From Hyphomonas sp. (lineage in GTDB: Bacteria > Pseudomonadota > Alphaproteobacteria > Caulobacterales > Hyphomonadaceae): a DNA stretch of 64,000 nucleotides. Location of the stretch: positions 248,001-312,000 of the forward strand of contig JACKIK010000003.1 in assembly GCA_020638455.1 (NCBI GenBank). Reading direction: 5' to 3'. Every line of letters begins with the position of its first letter. Position 1 is the first letter of the stretch. The position numbers and the translations under genes are program-made. The notes beneath the pieces were generated by a model. The model did not search any database and had not been told where the DNA came from. It saw nothing but the letters and a program-made list of their open reading frames with translations. Positions 60,968 to 64,000 of the stretch are shown here, in pieces.

Positions 60968-62455
60968 ATGTTCAGGAAAATTCTACTGGGGCTGGCGGCC
61001 CTGTTCGTGCTGGTTGCCGCCGTCGTCCTGTATCGCACCTTCACCTATGGCGGCGCGTCTGTCGGCAGCCGCATCGACCTGCCCGAGCCCCCGGCGATTT
61101 CGGCCGAGACGGCGGCCGAACACCTTGCCGAAGCGATCCGCTTCCAGACCGTGACACTGGTGAATGGCGACCCGCGCCCCGGCACTGAAGGCCCCTGGCT
61201 GGACCTTCAGGACTGGCTGCAGACGACCTATCCGGCCGCCCATGCCGCAATGACGCGCGAACATGTGCCCGGCACCCTGACCCTGCTCTACACATGGAAG
61301 GGGTCGGATCCGTCGCTCAAACCGCTGCTCCTGATGGCGCATCAGGATGTCGTGCCGGTGAATATCGGCACCGAGGGCGACTGGACCGGCGCCCCGTTCA
61401 AGGGCGAGATCATCGACGGCTATGTCTACGGGCGCGGCGCGCTGGACGACAAGAGCAACCTCATCGGCATCATGGAAGCGGTCGATGCGCTGGCGAAATC
61501 CGGCTTCCAGCCGAAGCGGACCATCCTCCTGCAGTTCGGGCATGACGAGGAAGTGCTGGGCTCCGGCGCCCATGCCGGCATCGCCTTGCTGAAATCGCGC
61601 GGCGTCGAGCCGATTATGGTGGTCGACGAAGGCTTCGCCGTGATGGATCCCTCCCCGCTCACCGGCAAGCGCATGGGCATGATCGGTGTCGCCGAGAAGG
61701 GTTATGTGACGCTGAACGTCGTTGCGACAGGCGAAGGCGGGCATTCCTCCATGCCGCCCCGCGACTCCGCCAATGTGCGGCTCGCAAAGGCCATCATCGC
61801 CCTCGACGAGAACCAGATGCCGGCGGACTTCTCGAAACCGCCGGTGTCGGACCTGTTCCGTGCCGCCGCGCCGGACATGCCGTTCATGCAGCGCATGGCG
61901 ATGGCCAATCTCTGGCTGTTCGGCGGCATGGTGGAGAGCGCCTCCGCCAAGTCGGAACCCGCCAATGCGATGATCCGCACGACGACAGCGCCGACCATGC
62001 TGTCCGGCTCCGTAAAAGAAAACGTATTGCCGCAACGCTCGGTGGCCGCGGTCAATTTCCGCGTCCATCCGAACGACACAGTCGCCGATGTCGTGGCGCA
62101 TGTGAAAAAGGTGACGGCGGGGATCGAAGGCATCGAAGTCGAGCCGCCGCCTGAGGGCGAAGGCGAAGCCTCGCCGGTCGCCCCGACCGATGGGCGGCCC
62201 TATGCCGTGCTGGCAACCGTTGCCGAAAAGACCGGCGACGGCGCCCCGGTTGCACCGGCGCTGGTGATCGGCGCAACGGATTCCCGTTATGCCGCCGTGC
62301 TGACGCCGAATGTGTACCGCTTCTCGCCCGCCGTGCTGACGCCCGCCGACTTCAAGGGTTTCCACGGCACCAACGAACGCATGAGCGTCGAGAATATGGG
62401 CCGCATCTCGACCGGCTTTGCCGAAATCATCCTCGGCATGGATGAGGGCGACTGA
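60968..62455 (+). CDS. M20-family peptidase, membrane-anchored (PM20D1-like)
   Basis: This 495-residue protein has one N-terminal membrane helix (MFRKILLGLAALFVLVAAVV) and an M20 dizinc peptidase domain. Metal ligands are His125 and catalytic Asp127 (MAHQDVVPV), Asp160 (GRGALDDKSN), Glu194-Glu195 (GHDEEVLG) and later residues. The dimerisation domain lies between about 225 and 380, with GEGGHSSMPPRDSANVRLAKAI. The long N-terminal extension and membrane anchor match the carboxypeptidase S/PM20D1 group, which cleave or form N-acyl amino acids; the substrate here is unknown. GGGAGGG lies 9-15 bases before the ATG. Confidence 0.93.
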   Translation: MFRKILLGLAALFVLVAAVVLYRTFTYGGASVGSRIDLPEPPAISAETAAEHLAEAIRFQTVTLVNGDPRPGTEGPWLDLQDWLQTTYPAAHAAMTREHVPGTLTLLYTWKGSDPSLKPLLLMAHQDVVPVNIGTEGDWTGAPFKGEIIDGYVYGRGALDDKSNLIGIMEAVDALAKSGFQPKRTILLQFGHDEEVLGSGAHAGIALLKSRGVEPIMVVDEGFAVMDPSPLTGKRMGMIGVAEKGYVTLNVVATGEGGHSSMPPRDSANVRLAKAIIALDENQMPADFSKPPVSDLFRAAAPDMPFMQRMAMANLWLFGGMVESASAKSEPANAMIRTTTAPTMLSGSVKENVLPQRSVAAVNFRVHPNDTVADVVAHVKKVTAGIEGIEVEPPPEGEGEASPVAPTDGRPYAVLATVAEKTGDGAPVAPALVIGATDSRYAAVLTPNVYRFSPAVLTPADFKGFHGTNERMSVENMGRISTGFAEIILGMDEGD

Positions 62456-62462
62456 GGCCTGC

Positions 62463-63788
62463 CTATTCCGCCGGCACGGCGCTGGCCTGCCGGTAGGCTG
62501 AGGCATCGGTCGTAAACTCGGCATGGCCGTAGCGGGTCAGCAGGCGGCGCAGCTTTGCGACCAGGTGACGGTCCGCCAGGTCTCTCAGGCCCGGCACCTT
62601 CAGCGCCGCCTCGTAGAGCGCCATCTTCACGGTGATCACGGGAAACAGCACGCCGGCGACCGCATAGTCGAGCGGCTGCACCGGCACGCCAATATCGCGC
62701 GCCATCTGCGCATTGCCGCCCAGGAAGTGCTTGACCAGAACGAGCCGGGCGAGCCGCTTTTCCAGCGCGTCGTGGATCCGGTTGCCCAATGACTTGTCCG
62801 GCGGCAGGTAGGCCGCCAGCGTCGCCCTTACCAACGCCCCGCAGGTTGCGTCGTCGAAACCCTGCCGGATCGAACCGCTGCGCGCGTTCATGATATCGAC
62901 GATGCCCTGCGGCGTATCCATCAGCAGGTCTTCCGGCAGGCCGAGCAGGCAGCAGCGATAGCGGCTGAACTCGACTTTTGCACGCTCCTCGGGCGTGAAC
63001 GCCGTCCGCCCCTCGGCAATCATCTTGTAGGACAGCAGGAACACATCGATCAGGCCCGCCGGCATCTGGTCCACCTGCGGGATCGGAATGCCGTATACGG
63101 ACACATCCCAGCCCTTCACGCGGCGCAGTACGTTGAAGCGCACCATGGAGTGCATCAGCCGCACCATGGCAGCGGCCCGGAATCCCTCCCCCCTCGGCTC
63201 CAGTGCATTGGGCAAGGTGGTGACCGTGAAGAAGGTCGCCGTCTCATTGACGCGCCGGGCCGCCGAGGCATGGCTGAGCGTTCCCGTCAGCGCCATCGGC
63301 AGCGCCGTATACTTGTTGAGGAAGGTCGCCAGGAACGCACCGCGGATCATCCACGGCGATGATACCGCCATGGGCAGCCGGTTCAGCCGCGCGCCTTCGC
63401 GGACGAGGTCCATGTCCAGCCAGTCAGGCTTCACTTCCATTTCCGCGATCAGCGCGGCGAGTTCCGGCGGAGCATCCGGCACCGCGTCGATCCCCTTGTC
63501 GCAGGCCGTGGTCAGCATGCCGACGAGGCGCTTGAAGCCGTATTGCGGCATCAGAGCGGCATAGGCGTCCGCCATGACATCGCCGAGCATGGTGTAGGCC
63601 TTCACCCGCGCGACCATGTCCGCAGGCGGCGGCGGAAAAGCCTTGGCATAGTCCTTCATCGAACTGACCGAGACATCCTCGGTGTAGCGCTCCGGCGTGA
63701 CGGAGAAGTCGACATCGCCATACATCACCGGAAGGGCAGCCTTCTGGTGTTCGATGCGCTGCTGCACCTGTTCGAGCGAAGTCTGCAT
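62463..63788 (-). CDS. MpaB/DUF2236-family oxygenase-like protein
   Basis: This 441-residue protein belongs to the oxygenase-MpaB/rubber-oxygenase-like family (PF09995). The helical core includes GTLSHASAARRVNETATFFTVTTLPNALEPRGEGFRAAAMVRLMHSMVRFNV, with the HxxxRxxET- and VRxxHSxVR-like motifs that in latex-clearing protein and MpaB contribute haem-contacting histidines. Members bind b-type haem and may oxidise lipids or polyisoprenoids. The biological substrate here is unknown. The ATG at 63786-63788 has AAGGGAC upstream; an in-frame extension to 63851 lies in the gap before the window end. Confidence 0.85.
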   Translation of the reverse strand: MQTSLEQVQQRIEHQKAALPVMYGDVDFSVTPERYTEDVSVSSMKDYAKAFPPPPADMVARVKAYTMLGDVMADAYAALMPQYGFKRLVGMLTTACDKGIDAVPDAPPELAALIAEMEVKPDWLDMDLVREGARLNRLPMAVSSPWMIRGAFLATFLNKYTALPMALTGTLSHASAARRVNETATFFTVTTLPNALEPRGEGFRAAAMVRLMHSMVRFNVLRRVKGWDVSVYGIPIPQVDQMPAGLIDVFLLSYKMIAEGRTAFTPEERAKVEFSRYRCCLLGLPEDLLMDTPQGIVDIMNARSGSIRQGFDDATCGALVRATLAAYLPPDKSLGNRIHDALEKRLARLVLVKHFLGGNAQMARDIGVPVQPLDYAVAGVLFPVITVKMALYEAALKVPGLRDLADRHLVAKLRRLLTRYGHAEFTTDASAYRQASAVPAE

Positions 63789-63978
63789 CAGGGTGTCCCT
63801 TCCGGTCGCAGGCCGAGGATGCCGCCAGCCGGCGACCTGCGCAATATTCACCCGGCGTCAAAGCCGATTCAGCCCCCGTTGAAATGCCCGTGGATGCGTT
63901 CGGCAGGCTTTTGCCTTTCGCATTCCCCCCCTGATTGGAATGAGCTAAAGCTGCCGTGACAGCTCCGGGGATGCGGGC

Positions 63979-64000
63979 ATGAGCGTGAACGCTGGAACAT
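63979..64000 (+). CDS. Possible start of a plus-strand gene cut by the window edge
   Basis: An ATG at 63979 opens MSVNAGT before the window ends. CCGGGGA lies upstream at a reasonable distance, and no other gene covers 63789-64000. Seven codons are too few to name a product, and the start is provisional. Confidence 0.25.

Overview
The window is one continuous, gene-dense stretch of a high-GC alphaproteobacterial chromosome. The gene set points to the stalked or budding, CtrA-type lineages, and Hyphomonadaceae or close relatives of Caulobacterales are my best guess. The clues are a ChpT-type histidine phosphotransferase, a DUF4167 RNA-binding-like protein, an ELM1/DUF1022 protein, the lgt-midA pair, the yqeY-dnaG-rpoD block opposite carA, and lysC-ptsP opposite ubiG. 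The genus is an inference; no rRNA or tRNA gene was found to settle it.

Layout. 1-5.4 kb: a YbjN protein, proC, a TetR-like regulator and a kinase-like phosphotransferase (cut by the window edge) on the minus strand, next to ubiK-like, lgt and midA. 5.4-8.8 kb: YjbQ, a zinc peptidase, and a LysR/YeiH divergent pair. 8.8-15.9 kb: a minus-strand block yqeY - PRC lipoprotein - dnaG - rpoD, followed by a 578-residue low-GC orphan protein directly behind rpoD. 16-28.3 kb: carA, an Fe(II)/2OG dioxygenase, a TetR regulator, a 1-kb island of intergenic repeats that has run into a small gene, an M48 protease, an MBL hydrolase, an orphan TadG-like protein, a Sel1 protein, carB and greA. carA and carB are about 7 kb apart.

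28.3-41 kb: an ELM1-family protein, a LuxR solo, mnmA, then a minus-strand series with a CheR, a single-domain response regulator, ChpT, a small membrane protein, and the envelope set ydbL-ynbE-ydbH. Divergent from ydbH are two tandem M23 peptidase paralogues. This part combines cell-cycle phosphorelay, outer-membrane lipid transport (AsmA-like) and cell-wall remodelling functions. 41-46.5 kb: clpB, DUF4167, prmC and prfA. 46.7-52.2 kb is more accessory: an unknown secreted protein, a MAPEG protein, a CE15-like esterase, a LytTR regulator opposite an acyltransferase, and a lipoprotein. 52.2-64 kb: ispG, a RodZ-like protein, ptsP, lysC, ubiG, DUF924, an MFS/GPH transporter, an M20 peptidase and an MpaB/DUF2236 protein.

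Most of the window is core metabolism and information processing with little sign of recent transfer. The clearest exceptions are the orphan gene at 8811-10547 and the repeat island at about 18.68-19.40 kb. No CRISPR array, prophage, insertion sequence, tRNA or rRNA was seen.
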